Made by a program: the position numbers and the translations under genes. DNA of 49,317 nucleotides from Verrucomicrobiales bacterium (GTDB taxonomy: Bacteria > Verrucomicrobiota > Verrucomicrobiia > Verrucomicrobiales > DEV007), in NCBI GenBank assembly GCA_029210205.1, contig JARGOD010000031.1, forward strand, positions 1 through 49,317, in the 5' to 3' direction. Positions within the stretch are counted from its first letter, which is position 1; the number at the start of each line of letters is the position of its first letter. The notes beneath the pieces are model-generated. The model worked only from the letters and a program-made list of their open reading frames with translations. It was not told the origin of the DNA and did not search any database. Shown here piece by piece: positions 27,201 through 36,260 of the stretch.

Positions 27201-27864
27201 TCGTTAAAGAATCTCCTGAGGCGATCTGGACATCACCGGGTTCGATAACCAGTGATTCAGCGTAGGCATTTCCAATCTCCAGAAAGGGAGCCATTGCCCG
27301 GGTCAGCAGTGTCCAGCTTTGTCGGGGCCAGATCATGAGGGAGAGGAGAATGATGCCGGCAAAGACTCCCGCAGCGATAATGAATTTCTTTCCGCGCGTC
27401 GCCCGGAATTCGGTGTCAGGATCCACCGTGCCAACATCGTCGACCGCAGAGTCGACAACGGCGCTGATGAGTTCTTCCGACCCTTTTACAGATTCCGGAT
27501 CATCGCTGGAGAGAAGTTCGACAGCTGTTGAGATTCGTTCCTGCAGCTCGGGATGGCGAATCTCGAGGATGCGTGCCATTCGAGTCAGGGTGACCTCTCT
27601 GGAGAGTGGTCGAAAGAGAAACCACCAGGCGGCAACGAGAGTCACGGCGAGTCCACCAAGGCTTAATCCCCAGCGAACAGCGGGCGAAAACAGCGTCAGA
27701 GTGGCGTCAATTGCCATGATCATGAGAAGGCAGGCAAAAGCAACGGCAAGGGTCGCAAACAACCCGCGGATAAAGAGGAGACGTCGAATTCTCCGGATCA
27801 TCGACTGCAATTTGTCTATGATCGGTTGAGGAAGATGTTCAAAGGCGGCTTCGAGCGTGCTCAT
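24271..27864 (-). CDS. DUF4175-like membrane protein with very long Gln/Glu-rich coiled coil
   Basis: A 1197-residue protein. Three hydrophobic segments lie near 34-56, 64-88 and 150-172. A beta-rich extracytoplasmic region (about 190-530) has Ig-like strands, and a long coiled coil of about 500 residues is rich in Gln, Glu, Ala and Ser. That part has runs such as QSQQQQVQQQLGQML and many AxxA heptads. The short C-terminal domain (IPPELQALGISIEDWTRFRG) resembles the one ending DUF4175 proteins. It belongs to the MoxR/VWA block and probably spans from the inner membrane into the periplasm, perhaps scaffolding the VWA proteins. The low-complexity region is common in the family. Confidence 0.8.
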   Translation of the reverse strand: MSTLEAAFEHLPQPIIDKLQSMIRRIRRLLFIRGLFATLAVAFACLLMIMAIDATLTLFSPAVRWGLSLGGLAVTLVAAWWFLFRPLSREVTLTRMARILEIRHPELQERISTAVELLSSDDPESVKGSEELISAVVDSAVDDVGTVDPDTEFRATRGKKFIIAAGVFAGIILLSLMIWPRQSWTLLTRAMAPFLEIGNAYAESLVIEPGDVQIASGDSLTISMAVNQKRLRRAELRTLQPDGSDSIERMNLVSEDKDGTKQFTLTFPRVEEDFQYRIRAGSALSRYFDVEAIDPPAIDELKIRYDYPDYTSLETSEAVTETGEIRAVAHTKVRITATINKLAQTSKLILNEATDLGAPGVDGASLTWETELLAGMNGNWHLEITDPNGFANDPVSYPLEVLPDKSPIVQVTLPAMRELRLRPTERLSIDADIVEDFGLLDAALIITPDGASEPIVQKQILPTSSGQQNQYRSSSTLDLPSLKLTEHQTRIAVQLQVRDNRPSDFDGPGVGLSEPIYITIDRNAKSLADQAIEAQKKEISENLQDAKRELERARDDMRRVEQEMNRSEEVNERARDELNEFSERTESAREKLDNVVATLNQTLFQEQADQASKISNETISKARESADMIPITDDKKERLKEARESRQKVEEAIREVDEVSRAMREADEEYRMISQLNNLAGRQQELAMNAEEWAKQEEQDAQQQDPAARAQAEQEQRQQLNQFQSQQQQVQQQLGQMLKDNAAALEEVLESQQKQAESMAESAAKLATEQESLKEISEETTKAFGEEQEALKEQLMEALQKRQENLAEAAREAANAGGEIENSESEALAMGAEKGFETAKNLEGDNLNEAAESAAAASESLARASAAESGETASAESNEDEGSEESNAPGSPDFAADQAALAEQIEAVKQGNLQEALSLMETALNQEATELSNNARAFETALKNLSQQNAGKAADQAEKALQRGAQEAQQSSRQLAQAQDQQSNAETKGEVESGELAKDARSSMQRSQGDQGQSANFLQQAAKALDQSAKSIGKTMDGLEPSDNDSQIADGKEMAEGFEEVSESSRSQDAQEAAQQSQEAASALQQLAQSAMKKLGNPGQSQPSPPGEGNQPSPPDLTGEPEGENLNESGEKGSDLNGDGIPPELQALGISIEDWTRFRGALVGGNATAIETDLPAEYRELVGRYFQVIAKEAGKQP

Positions 27865-27883
27865 GATTTGAAGGGGGCTGACT

Positions 27884-30800
27884 TTAGACTAATCCGCTTC
27901 GACGCCGGAGAATCCATTCTGTAGTGAGAAATCCAAGGAATGTCAGCAGAAGCGGCCATGTGTCCCAGAGGGTGATACTGCGCCGTTCGTTCAACGTTTC
28001 GCGGGGTGAACCGAATGAAGAGAGGATTGATTCAATTTCGTGAAGCTCGGCAAGATGGCCTCCCGTCAGCTTGGTAGCACGATTCAAGAAATCCCGGTCT
28101 GCGGTGAGCTCAGCGAGCTCCACGGGATTGCGCGAGGTCACAAGGAGTAACTCAGTCTCGATTTCGGTCGGACCATCAGGAATGGATGAAAGTGCTGCTT
28201 CGACTTCATCGCCTTTCAACCTCAGCTCATATTCGCCTGCTCCGCGAAGGCCACGCAGGCTTGTTTCGTAGATGCCGGAGGAATCGGAACGGTAACTCAT
28301 CTTCTGAGTCGAGAGACGCGCCCCGGCCTTCCAAACCTCAACCTCGATATTCGCATCGACAACCGGGCGTCGATTTTCATCAAGGACCTTGGCGGTCACT
28401 TCGACCTGATCGTTTGGTGTGTAACTCAGACGGTCGGTGCCCAGTCGAACCAAGTCGTTTCCGGATCGGAGATTTTCTCCTGCGCCCCAGCGCGTGATTT
28501 GTCCCCAGAAGCGATGGTGGTAAGTATCTCCGACGCCGTAACGGAAGCGCCACGTCTGATCGAAGTTTAGCATGAGAACCTTTCCGAGCCCGGCCCGAAT
28601 CGAGGTGATCAGCGCATTGTCCGTCTCTAGTTGCTTCCGATTTGCAAGTTGCTCTATTGCCGCCTCAACCGATTCCGGAGATCCATCCGGTGCGAATACT
28701 GCAGAGGATCCGGTGGGCTGCGCGAAAGCGAGGACCTCCGCGGTCTCTTTGACGGAATCATGTTGGTAACGCCAACGCATTGGCTGAAAAGAATTCCATC
28801 GGTCCTGGTTCAAGGAACGACTTGCCGACTGCGATGTAACAGGATGCCTTCGACCTTCGGGAGTCAGAGAAATACGGTAGGCGGACTCCGGACTTTCGAA
28901 CTCAACGGCATTACCGGCCGTGTAGGTAATCGGCAGAAGCGACTGAAGTGTCTCGTTCGTGTGACCGTGTGGCATGTGTCGAAATCCTGCGACGCAAACG
29001 AGAAGTGAACCCCGTTTCGTGACCGCATCCTCGATTGCCCGCCAATCTACCGGGGCGAGTGCGGAAGGAGAAACATCACCCAGAATAATGACGTCAAACA
29101 GACCCCATTCAGCTGCATTAGCGGGGAGGGAGGTGGCTTCGGCTTCCCCGAATGGACGGGTCGCACTGGCAGGGACGCGGGGAGGTTGCGGTCCGCGATA
29201 GATTTCGTCGGGGTCGAGGAGGACGAACTGAAGATGAACAGACTTGTCGCGACCGTAAAAGAGATTTCTGAGGTAACGAAATTCCCAGCGCGGGAAACCG
29301 TCGACGAGAAGAACGTTCGTCCGGTCGTCAGTTACCGCGACTTTGAAATCCCATGAATTGTTATTTTGGAAGATCTCACGAGGGTCGGGTTCGAGTCGAA
29401 TTTCGTAATCGAGGATTCCTCTCTCTTCGGGTCGATGAACAAAGCGCAGTTCCGTCCTGAAGCTGATGTCAGTAACGTTGACTTCGAGTTCTTCTGCGAC
29501 AACCCCATTAGCAAAGAGAGTTGCTTTAACTTTTTCTCCTAACAAGCCATCAAACTTCGCCTCTGCGGTGACGACAATTCTGTCGTCGAGGTAGATTGAT
29601 TCCGGGGCTTCAAGGCTCAGGATAGAAATATCGACCGGGCCGATTGCTCCTCCGACTGGAATTGCGGAGAGAGGTGTGTTTTGCACGGCTAGCTGTCTGA
29701 GCCCGTCTTCAGGTAGGGTCGCTCCGTTGTGCCGACCATCACTGAGGAGAAAAACCCCGGCGAGCGACTCAGGTGATGTGTTCTCCAGTACTTGTTCCAG
29801 AGCTCCCGAAAAATCAGTTTGGGCGCGTTCCGGGGAAGTCCCCATTTCTCCTGACCACTCTCTCTCATCGATGGAAGTGAACTGTTCGAGATCATCTGCA
29901 AAATGGTAGAGCCTGACATTGTAGTTGTTTTTGAGGCGATCCAAGAGGGTTAGCTCGGTAACCGAACCCTGTTCGTCTTCACTCGCGATGGGAAACTCGA
30001 GGATTCGCCTGGAGATTTCGAGGCGCGGAGTTGCGCTCACCTCATCGACTTGCTCTCGGGCAACCTTGTCGAGTCCCTCGTAGAACCATTCGTCGGCTTT
30101 TGCATAGGTGCCCGGCAGGGTGTCAGTGATCCCGGCCAGTTCGTTTTTTGCGACAGAGAGTTGCTTGACTAGCTCTTCTGCATTTCCGCTTGCGAATGCT
30201 TCTTCGGATCGATCAAAGATACGCGTTAACCCGTCACGACTTCGTTTTAGATAATCGCTGATGCGCGACTTCACCTCGTTGGGGAGATCTAATGATGATA
30301 GATTCTGAAGTGCATGCGTGAGGGCTTCGTTTTCAGTCTTCGCAGCGGCGAAGAACTCCGGTAGCTGGGCCGTGCGACTTTCAAGCCCTGCTGCGGCACT
30401 CGGTGAAGAAGTGAGGGCGTTTTCCTCGGTTTTGAGCCGATCACTCAGCGTTGTCGTCAGTTGCGCGACCTGCCTGAGCAGAGGTCGGTTTTCGATGCTG
30501 GTGAGTCCGAAGAGGTCGGCTCGATCCAGCTTCTCAGATGGGCTCAATCTTTGGTCGGAGAGCAGCATTGAATCTGACTGATCGATCAGGATTGCGACCT
30601 CACGTTCGATCTCCCGGGTTTCTAAGAAGGAGCGAACAGGCTGAGCAAGAATGACGAGGAGAAGGGCGAGAGCTCCGAGGCGAAGGGCGAGAAGCCAGCG
30701 CCCGAAGCTTCGCTTCACGAGGTTTCGCTCAAATTGGTAAAGAAACACGACTAACTCAGCGGCAAGGCCTCCGAGAAGCGCAATGCTGAGAAGGGGCCAT

Positions 30801-31027
30801 GAAGTGGCCAGAGAAAGGGTGGTTCCGAGGAATTGAAAAGCGAACCAGACAGCGGCGACGGCGATGATGAATCCCGCCCCGTGCCAAGCCAGTAAGGGTG
30901 CCGGAAATTTTCGGCGTCCGATGAGTGAGCCGATCCAGAAGAGCGCGAGAATGACACAAATCGCCGCGGCCATTCCAGGGTGGAGGGCGCTGAGGAGGTC
31001 TTCTCGGCTGTAGTCGGCGGATTTCAA
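27884..31027 (-). CDS. large membrane protein with VWA-like domain (block partner of DUF4175 protein)
   Basis: A 1047-residue protein. Three or four transmembrane segments lie within the first 140 residues, and a C-terminal one near 1020-1040 precedes RRRSGLV. After the third helix comes VAILIDQSDSMLLSDQ (about 143-158), a VWA strand with a degenerate MIDAS (DQSDS). A second part near 640-700 has FDVIILGDVSPSAL and RGSLLVCVAGF, like the glutamine-amidotransferase-fold domain seen in these families. Ig-like beta regions fill the rest. It sits between the BatA/VWA gene (12-bp gap) and the DUF4175 gene (19-bp gap). Likely an inner membrane component of the MoxR-assisted complex; biochemical role unknown. 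Confidence 0.77.
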   Translation of the reverse strand: MKSADYSREDLLSALHPGMAAAICVILALFWIGSLIGRRKFPAPLLAWHGAGFIIAVAAVWFAFQFLGTTLSLATSWPLLSIALLGGLAAELVVFLYQFERNLVKRSFGRWLLALRLGALALLLVILAQPVRSFLETREIEREVAILIDQSDSMLLSDQRLSPSEKLDRADLFGLTSIENRPLLRQVAQLTTTLSDRLKTEENALTSSPSAAAGLESRTAQLPEFFAAAKTENEALTHALQNLSSLDLPNEVKSRISDYLKRSRDGLTRIFDRSEEAFASGNAEELVKQLSVAKNELAGITDTLPGTYAKADEWFYEGLDKVAREQVDEVSATPRLEISRRILEFPIASEDEQGSVTELTLLDRLKNNYNVRLYHFADDLEQFTSIDEREWSGEMGTSPERAQTDFSGALEQVLENTSPESLAGVFLLSDGRHNGATLPEDGLRQLAVQNTPLSAIPVGGAIGPVDISILSLEAPESIYLDDRIVVTAEAKFDGLLGEKVKATLFANGVVAEELEVNVTDISFRTELRFVHRPEERGILDYEIRLEPDPREIFQNNNSWDFKVAVTDDRTNVLLVDGFPRWEFRYLRNLFYGRDKSVHLQFVLLDPDEIYRGPQPPRVPASATRPFGEAEATSLPANAAEWGLFDVIILGDVSPSALAPVDWRAIEDAVTKRGSLLVCVAGFRHMPHGHTNETLQSLLPITYTAGNAVEFESPESAYRISLTPEGRRHPVTSQSASRSLNQDRWNSFQPMRWRYQHDSVKETAEVLAFAQPTGSSAVFAPDGSPESVEAAIEQLANRKQLETDNALITSIRAGLGKVLMLNFDQTWRFRYGVGDTYHHRFWGQITRWGAGENLRSGNDLVRLGTDRLSYTPNDQVEVTAKVLDENRRPVVDANIEVEVWKAGARLSTQKMSYRSDSSGIYETSLRGLRGAGEYELRLKGDEVEAALSSIPDGPTEIETELLLVTSRNPVELAELTADRDFLNRATKLTGGHLAELHEIESILSSFGSPRETLNERRSITLWDTWPLLLTFLGFLTTEWILRRRSGLV

Positions 31028-31039
31028 AAGGTGAAAGCG

Positions 31040-34000
31040 TTAGGGTCTTGACTTGCCCATTTTGGCGAGTTGCTCGTGAAAGGCTGAGCTTGGAGTCTCT
31101 TTGGATTCGAACTGTATTGTAATTTCCTCTCCGAGGCGGCGGCTGTGGGCAATCCAGCGGGAAAGGCCAATCTCGATGAGGAGGAAAAAGAGGGCGCCAA
31201 TCGCGAGGTATTTCCAGAGTTCCTCGCCAAACTGATTGCCGTTCAAAAAGCCGATCAGCTCCTCAAGGCTTTGCGGTTGTGAGAGGATTAGAAAATTCGC
31301 AAGGAAAGCGTAGTCAGATTCAGTCAATTTGGTGAGATAGCTTTCCGCTTCATTTCGCTTCACCGTGAAAGGAACTTCGAGTTTCCCGGGACGTAGAAAA
31401 TCGGCGAAAAAAGGCTTCTGGTTTTCGGGGACGCGAAGGCGGTAGAGTCCGGATGAAATTTCCCCGCGCAATTTGAGGAGGGATCCTCCGGCAGCAGAGC
31501 TCAGGCTCGCGGTGCGGGTTCGACCACCGGGTCCATCGACAATGTAGGTCGTCAGCTCGTTCGTGGTACGAGCCGGTTTTTCCCCAGGCTCGAAGCTCCG
31601 AAAGTGATCTGGTCCAATTACTTCACGGGGAAGATTTTTCGTCTCCCAGTAAAGAACTGCTTTTGCCTCGCCAGAGTCTTCACGGAATTCCGCTTTGAAC
31701 TCATACCAGCGTCCGGCTTCGAGTTTTGCGCTGACGTTTCTTCGCCCGCCTGAATTTTTGAAATCACCAATGCGTTTTCCATCGAGTGAAAACTCGAAGT
31801 AGTCGTCGACATCCATGGAGAATTTGTATTGCCCGCTCAGAGGCGCCTGAAGACTTCCTGCCCACTCTATTTTGAAACGATCTGAGGGTAATCCCGGAGC
31901 GGGATTGCCATTGAGCCAGTTGAAATCAATTGAGTCATCGGTGCGCGTGAACGCTGGCTCCATGTCATCATGGGATTTGTAGTATCTTCCGATAAGGCCT
32001 TCTCCGATAGCGCGACCTTTCCTGCCTGAAAGCCCGATATTGACTTCCCATCCGGGCTCAAGGTTCAGCTCGTAAGCCGCCGGATCCGCGAGGTGGTAGA
32101 CAAGCTCATGGATGAAAGGTAGGAAGGACTGTCTCGTGACCAGATTCCCGGAGGAGAGATCGAGGGGAGCGCTGAGGAGAACCACTTGTCCTTTTCCAAT
32201 CTGTCTCGACGAAAGAAAGACATCGCCGTTGTTGAGTCGAGCCCCGACCGAAGTCTCCCTGACAAGTTGATCGGGGACCGTTTGTTTCCGGTAGCTGGAA
32301 AACACAGTCGTGGCAAAATCGCTCTTGGCCGGGTCGGCGATCTTGGCAAGAGCGGGATGCGTGAGCGTCTGAGCCGAAGGGCTGAAGCCGTCTCCGGAGA
32401 ATGCAATTTCCGGATCTTTGCTCAGCATTGCGGGGAGAAAAGGAAGATCGCTGTCTTGTTTCCAGTTGTTGTAGAAATCTGCCTGAGTTTTGTTTCCGAC
32501 GGTGACAAGAAGACCTCCACCATTTTCTGCGAATTGAATGAGAGCATCCGCAGTTTTAGAAGGAAGACGGGGGACATCACCTAACAGGATAACATCGAAC
32601 GCATGGAAATCGGTCACCTCACCAATTTTAGGAGCGTCGATCACAAGAGGTTCAACGAGAAAACGGATTGGATCCAGAGTTGGGTCATAATCCATGTCAA
32701 AGTCATCGGAGGCTTCATCGCTCACCCCCGGTGTATTGGCGTCAAGTGAGGGGTCGAGGGTCAGTGAGGAAGGGGCAAGTGCCAGCGCTGCGAAGGCAGA
32801 GGCACGATCAAACGGTCTCGCCGAAGGCCGACCATCGACGATGAGCACTTTCAACCCGGCGGCTACGTTTGTCGCAAAGTAGCCACGATTGTCAGTTTCA
32901 ATGTCGTCTTCAACTTCCAATTCTGCGAAGAGTGAATGAGCGCCGGCGTCGATAAACTGATGATCAAAGATGACAGTTTGCTTTTCCCCGGGCTGCAATT
33001 GGGCAATGGATTGATCACGATATTCGCGGCCATCGTCGATCTTTAAAACGAGCGCTTCGGGAGTGACTGCCTCGTTTCCTGTATTTTCGACGATCACGGT
33101 GACTTCTACGGGACGATCAACGCCGACAATCTCCCGCGAAAGAGTCACCTCGACCACAGCAAGATTTCTGATGAACTCAGGCAGTGGCAATTTACGCATC
33201 ATGACCTGAGGCTCGGACGGGAGATTCCTGAACGCGTCGCGTAGAAAATTCCAGCGACCGCTTTTTCCGATCTCCCAGCCGATGCTTTGCTCATCTGTCA
33301 GGATAACGATTTGCTTGGCCGGATTATCTCCCCGGGCGAGGCTGAGGGAAGCGAGGGTGAAGGCTTCATAGGTCGCCATGGCTCCGTCGAGCGGAACGAG
33401 ATCGTCGAGTGCAGCAGTAAGCTCCGTACGGTCAGTCGTCGGATCGAGAATGATACCCGACGGTGAGGGGCCGCCTAGAATAAGGCTGAAGGCGTGACCT
33501 CGTGGCGCGCGTTTGATGAGGGCCCGGGCTTCCTCGATGGCTCGATAAAAGTTTGTGTCTCCATTGTTCAGCACGGACATGGATGTAGATCCGTCGATAA
33601 TCACGGCAATGTCCTGTCGTGCCCCCGGGGAAAAGCGCGACAAGTTGAGGTGTTTCTCGAAAGCTATCAGGGCAACGCAAAGAAGGAGTAAAGCAATAGA
33701 GCCGAGGCCGATCAGTCGCCGCCACTTTGGCTCATCATGAAGGACGACTGAAACGCCGATGCCAACAATTGCGATGAGGAGTAGTGGGAGAATCACTATC
33801 CAGGGAATGGAAGAGCCAGGCGGAATAAAGGGGCGCGCGAGGGCAAGTGCCAACATCCCAACGAGGAGGCATCGGCAGGCCATGAGAAGTGCTTCTTCAA
33901 GCTGGATCCTGCGGTTTCGAATCGCGAGAGATTCGAGAAGAAAGTTCATCGCACCCCACTCGACAACGCGATTGGAGCGTCGATTCAGGAGATGGATTAC

Positions 34001-34057
34001 GATCGGGATTGAAATTCCGAGAGCGCCAAGAAGCAATGCTGTATTGAGGAAAAGCAA
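31040..34057 (-). CDS. BatA/VWA membrane protein with an inserted PA14 domain
   Basis: A 1005-residue protein that starts with the BatA N-terminal signature (ALGISIPIVIHLLNRRSNRV), two membrane helices before residue 85 and a third near 90-130. A VWA domain follows, with MIDAS DGSTS in IAVIIDGSTSMSVLNNG. A glutamine-amidotransferase-like region (DVILLGDVPRLPSK, GGGLLVTVGNK) lies near 480-540. At about 682-816 is a PA14 domain: GLIGRYYKS, then FKIEWAGSLQAPLSGQYKFS, DDYFEFSLDGKRI and EFREDSGEAKAVLYWE. A C-terminal helix lies near 955-975. PA14 binds sugars in many exported proteins, so this version may tether the complex to the cell wall or a glycan. Confidence 0.83.
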   Translation of the reverse strand: MLFLNTALLLGALGISIPIVIHLLNRRSNRVVEWGAMNFLLESLAIRNRRIQLEEALLMACRCLLVGMLALALARPFIPPGSSIPWIVILPLLLIAIVGIGVSVVLHDEPKWRRLIGLGSIALLLLCVALIAFEKHLNLSRFSPGARQDIAVIIDGSTSMSVLNNGDTNFYRAIEEARALIKRAPRGHAFSLILGGPSPSGIILDPTTDRTELTAALDDLVPLDGAMATYEAFTLASLSLARGDNPAKQIVILTDEQSIGWEIGKSGRWNFLRDAFRNLPSEPQVMMRKLPLPEFIRNLAVVEVTLSREIVGVDRPVEVTVIVENTGNEAVTPEALVLKIDDGREYRDQSIAQLQPGEKQTVIFDHQFIDAGAHSLFAELEVEDDIETDNRGYFATNVAAGLKVLIVDGRPSARPFDRASAFAALALAPSSLTLDPSLDANTPGVSDEASDDFDMDYDPTLDPIRFLVEPLVIDAPKIGEVTDFHAFDVILLGDVPRLPSKTADALIQFAENGGGLLVTVGNKTQADFYNNWKQDSDLPFLPAMLSKDPEIAFSGDGFSPSAQTLTHPALAKIADPAKSDFATTVFSSYRKQTVPDQLVRETSVGARLNNGDVFLSSRQIGKGQVVLLSAPLDLSSGNLVTRQSFLPFIHELVYHLADPAAYELNLEPGWEVNIGLSGRKGRAIGEGLIGRYYKSHDDMEPAFTRTDDSIDFNWLNGNPAPGLPSDRFKIEWAGSLQAPLSGQYKFSMDVDDYFEFSLDGKRIGDFKNSGGRRNVSAKLEAGRWYEFKAEFREDSGEAKAVLYWETKNLPREVIGPDHFRSFEPGEKPARTTNELTTYIVDGPGGRTRTASLSSAAGGSLLKLRGEISSGLYRLRVPENQKPFFADFLRPGKLEVPFTVKRNEAESYLTKLTESDYAFLANFLILSQPQSLEELIGFLNGNQFGEELWKYLAIGALFFLLIEIGLSRWIAHSRRLGEEITIQFESKETPSSAFHEQLAKMGKSRP

Positions 34058-34107
34058 GGGAACTGAAGGAGTCGAGAATGAAAGGCGTTAAGGAGTAGAG
34101 ATTCGGA

Positions 34108-35040
34108 CTAAGCCTTGCGCTGGGAGAAATAGGAGAAGAGAGCTTCTTGAACTGGAGTCTTGGTGTTAACCGGGACGTAGTCGGCGTGCATCTGACCGCA
34201 GGCGAGTTCGATCGACCTGAGGTGTGCTTTGACACGGTCGAGGTAAGAGGCCCGAATCGTGGACGGATCGATGTTCAGTCTTCGCCCCTCGACTTCGAGG
34301 CATTTAAAATCGTCGAACTTTTCAAAGGGAAAGGTGATCTCCTCCTCGGCCATGAGATGGAAAACAACGAGTTCATGATTTTTGAATCGGAAGTGATGCA
34401 GGGCATTTTTAATAGCCTCCGCATTGTCGAAGAGATCGCTGATGACGATAACGAGACCTCGTGAGGGTATGCGTTCGGCGATTTCGTGAAAGGTATCGGC
34501 ACAACGAGTGTCCTTGCCGGGCTCTGTGGCGCTTAGCTCTTCGAGGATCGCGCGGACCTGACTAGGTTTTGCGGCAGGTCTCAAATATCTGCGGATTTCT
34601 TCATCGAAAGTGACGAGGCCAACCGCGTCCTGCTGGCGGATGAGCAGATAGCTGAGCGCGGCAGCGAGGTAGCGGGCGTATTCGAATTTTGAAAGATTTT
34701 TTTTATCGCTCAGTGAAGCGGATAGCGCACCTGTATAGTTCATTGAGCCTGACGCATCCACCAAAATGGTAGCGCGCATGTTAGTCTCCTCGATGAACTG
34801 CTTAATGTAATAGCGGTCACTCTTTCCGTAGACCCGCCAGTCGAGATTGCGAAGGTCGTCGCCTGATACATACTGCCGGTGCTCGGCGAACTCCACGGAG
34901 AAGCCCTTGTGAGGACTCGTATGACGCCCATTGATGGAGCCCTCTTTTGAGGAGCGAGCAAGGAACTCAAGCCGCCCGATCATTTGAATGATCTCGGGCG
35001 GGAGGAGTTGAGAGAAGGTGGTGGCGTCGCTTTCCGGCAT
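34108..35040 (-). CDS. DUF58 domain-containing protein (VWA-like)
   Basis: A 310-residue cytoplasmic protein of the DUF58 family that almost always accompanies MoxR ATPases. The N-terminal GRHTSPHKGFSVEFAEHRQY and GDDLRNLDWRVYGKSDRYYI (about 38-78) are the family signature. They are followed by a VWA-like stretch with VDASGSMNYTG (MIDAS DxSxS) and VIVISDLFDNAEA. It lies 20 bp after the MoxR gene and 50 bp before the BatA/VWA gene. It probably acts as the adaptor between the ATPase and the membrane VWA proteins, as proposed for other MoxR systems. Confidence 0.92.
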   Translation of the reverse strand: MPESDATTFSQLLPPEIIQMIGRLEFLARSSKEGSINGRHTSPHKGFSVEFAEHRQYVSGDDLRNLDWRVYGKSDRYYIKQFIEETNMRATILVDASGSMNYTGALSASLSDKKNLSKFEYARYLAAALSYLLIRQQDAVGLVTFDEEIRRYLRPAAKPSQVRAILEELSATEPGKDTRCADTFHEIAERIPSRGLVIVISDLFDNAEAIKNALHHFRFKNHELVVFHLMAEEEITFPFEKFDDFKCLEVEGRRLNIDPSTIRASYLDRVKAHLRSIELACGQMHADYVPVNTKTPVQEALFSYFSQRKA

Positions 35041-35060
35041 CAGAGGCAGTCGGAAAAAGC

Positions 35061-36101
35061 TCAGATTTCGAGATCAGCATTCGGCTGAAATTTTTCGACC
35101 AGCATAGCAACGATCTCGTCGCTGGTAACCCCGGCAGCCTCGGCATTGAAGGTGGTGAGAATACGGTGGCGGAGAACCGGTGCTGCGACGGCGCGAACGT
35201 CGGCGGTCGTCGCGTGGTAGCGACCTTGAAGTATGGCGCGCGCCTTGGCAGCAAGAACGAGATAGATTCCGGCACGCGGCCCTGCGCCCCAACTCACCAT
35301 TTCACGGATGAAGTCAGGAGCATCTTCTGTTTTTGGCCTCGACGCCCGGGCGATCTGTGCCGCGTAGGAAACGACATGATCAGCAACGGGGACGCGACGC
35401 ACCACTTTTTGCAGTTTCAAGACAGTTTCGCCGGTGATCTGGGTGCTGATGTCGGCTTTGTAGGTGCCGGTAACTCGCTTAATAATCGACTCCTCTTCGT
35501 CGGCTGAGGGATAGTCCACTCTAATGTTGAACATGAAGCGGTCCAGCTGCGCCTCAGGTAATGGGTAGGTTCCCTCTTGCTCGATCGGGTTTTGGGTCGC
35601 GAGAACAAAAAAAGGATCGGGGAGCGGATAGGTTTCCTCGCCAATGGTGACATGATGTTCCTGCATTGCCTCAAGGAGGGCTGCCTGGGTTTTTGGCGGT
35701 GTCCGGTTGATTTCATCTGCCAGAATCATGTTCGCGAAAATGGGACCTTTCACGAACTTGAAAATGCGTTTTCCAGTGCTCATGTCTTCTTCCAGAACTT
35801 CGGTACCGGTGATATCGGCAGGCATGAGGTCAGGGGTGAACTGGATGCGTTTGAAGGAGAGGTCGAGCACTTCGGAGAGTGTCGAAACGAGGAGAGTTTT
35901 CGCGAGGCCCGGGACGCCGACGAGAAGCGCATGTGAGCGACAGAAGATGGAGATGAGAAGCTGTTCGATTACGTCGTCCTGTCCGACGATAACGAGTTCC
36001 AACTGCTTACGCATGGACTCATAGGCCGACTTGAGTTCTTCGATAACTTCTTTGTCTGAACTACCGAGTTCCGCGTCTGATTGTGTTGCCGTTTCCGCCA
36101 T
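35061..36101 (-). CDS. MoxR-family AAA+ ATPase
   Basis: A 346-residue chaperone-like ATPase. Walker A is GVPGLAKT at 62-69, Walker B is ILADEINR, sensor 1 is VLATQNPIEQEGTYPLPE, and the arginine-finger region is EAQLDRFMF. The C-terminal lid contains SWGAGPRAGIYLVLAAKARA and DVRAVAAPVLRHRI, both typical of MoxR. MoxR proteins are thought to remodel or insert metal into partner proteins together with VWA and DUF58 proteins. It is the first gene of the nine-gene minus-strand block, preceded by a plausible promoter at 36162-36191. Confidence 0.95.
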   Translation of the reverse strand: MAETATQSDAELGSSDKEVIEELKSAYESMRKQLELVIVGQDDVIEQLLISIFCRSHALLVGVPGLAKTLLVSTLSEVLDLSFKRIQFTPDLMPADITGTEVLEEDMSTGKRIFKFVKGPIFANMILADEINRTPPKTQAALLEAMQEHHVTIGEETYPLPDPFFVLATQNPIEQEGTYPLPEAQLDRFMFNIRVDYPSADEEESIIKRVTGTYKADISTQITGETVLKLQKVVRRVPVADHVVSYAAQIARASRPKTEDAPDFIREMVSWGAGPRAGIYLVLAAKARAILQGRYHATTADVRAVAAPVLRHRILTTFNAEAAGVTSDEIVAMLVEKFQPNADLEI

Positions 36102-36161
36102 GGATATTGAGGTGAATTGCTGAGTAGAAAAGCCGGAGTTTCCGGTCTCCGGAGAATGCTG

Positions 36162-36191
36162 AGCATAAGCCTGTCCGAATCCGACTGTAAA
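36162..36191 (-). promoter_or_regulatory. candidate sigma-70-type promoter of the MoxR block
   Basis: On the minus strand a TTTACA box (36186-36191) and a TATGCT box (36162-36167) are separated by 18 nt. They lie about 60 nt upstream of the MoxR start codon, in the 159-bp gap before that gene. They differ from the consensus by one and two bases. No other feature stands out in this gap apart from a weak ACCC/GGGT hairpin near 36230-36250. Confidence 0.4.
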
Positions 36192-36260
36192 ATGTGATTT
36201 TCGCGTATTGGCGGTTTGCGATTCACCCCAAAGAGCTATCTATGACCCGTTCGGGTAGCC

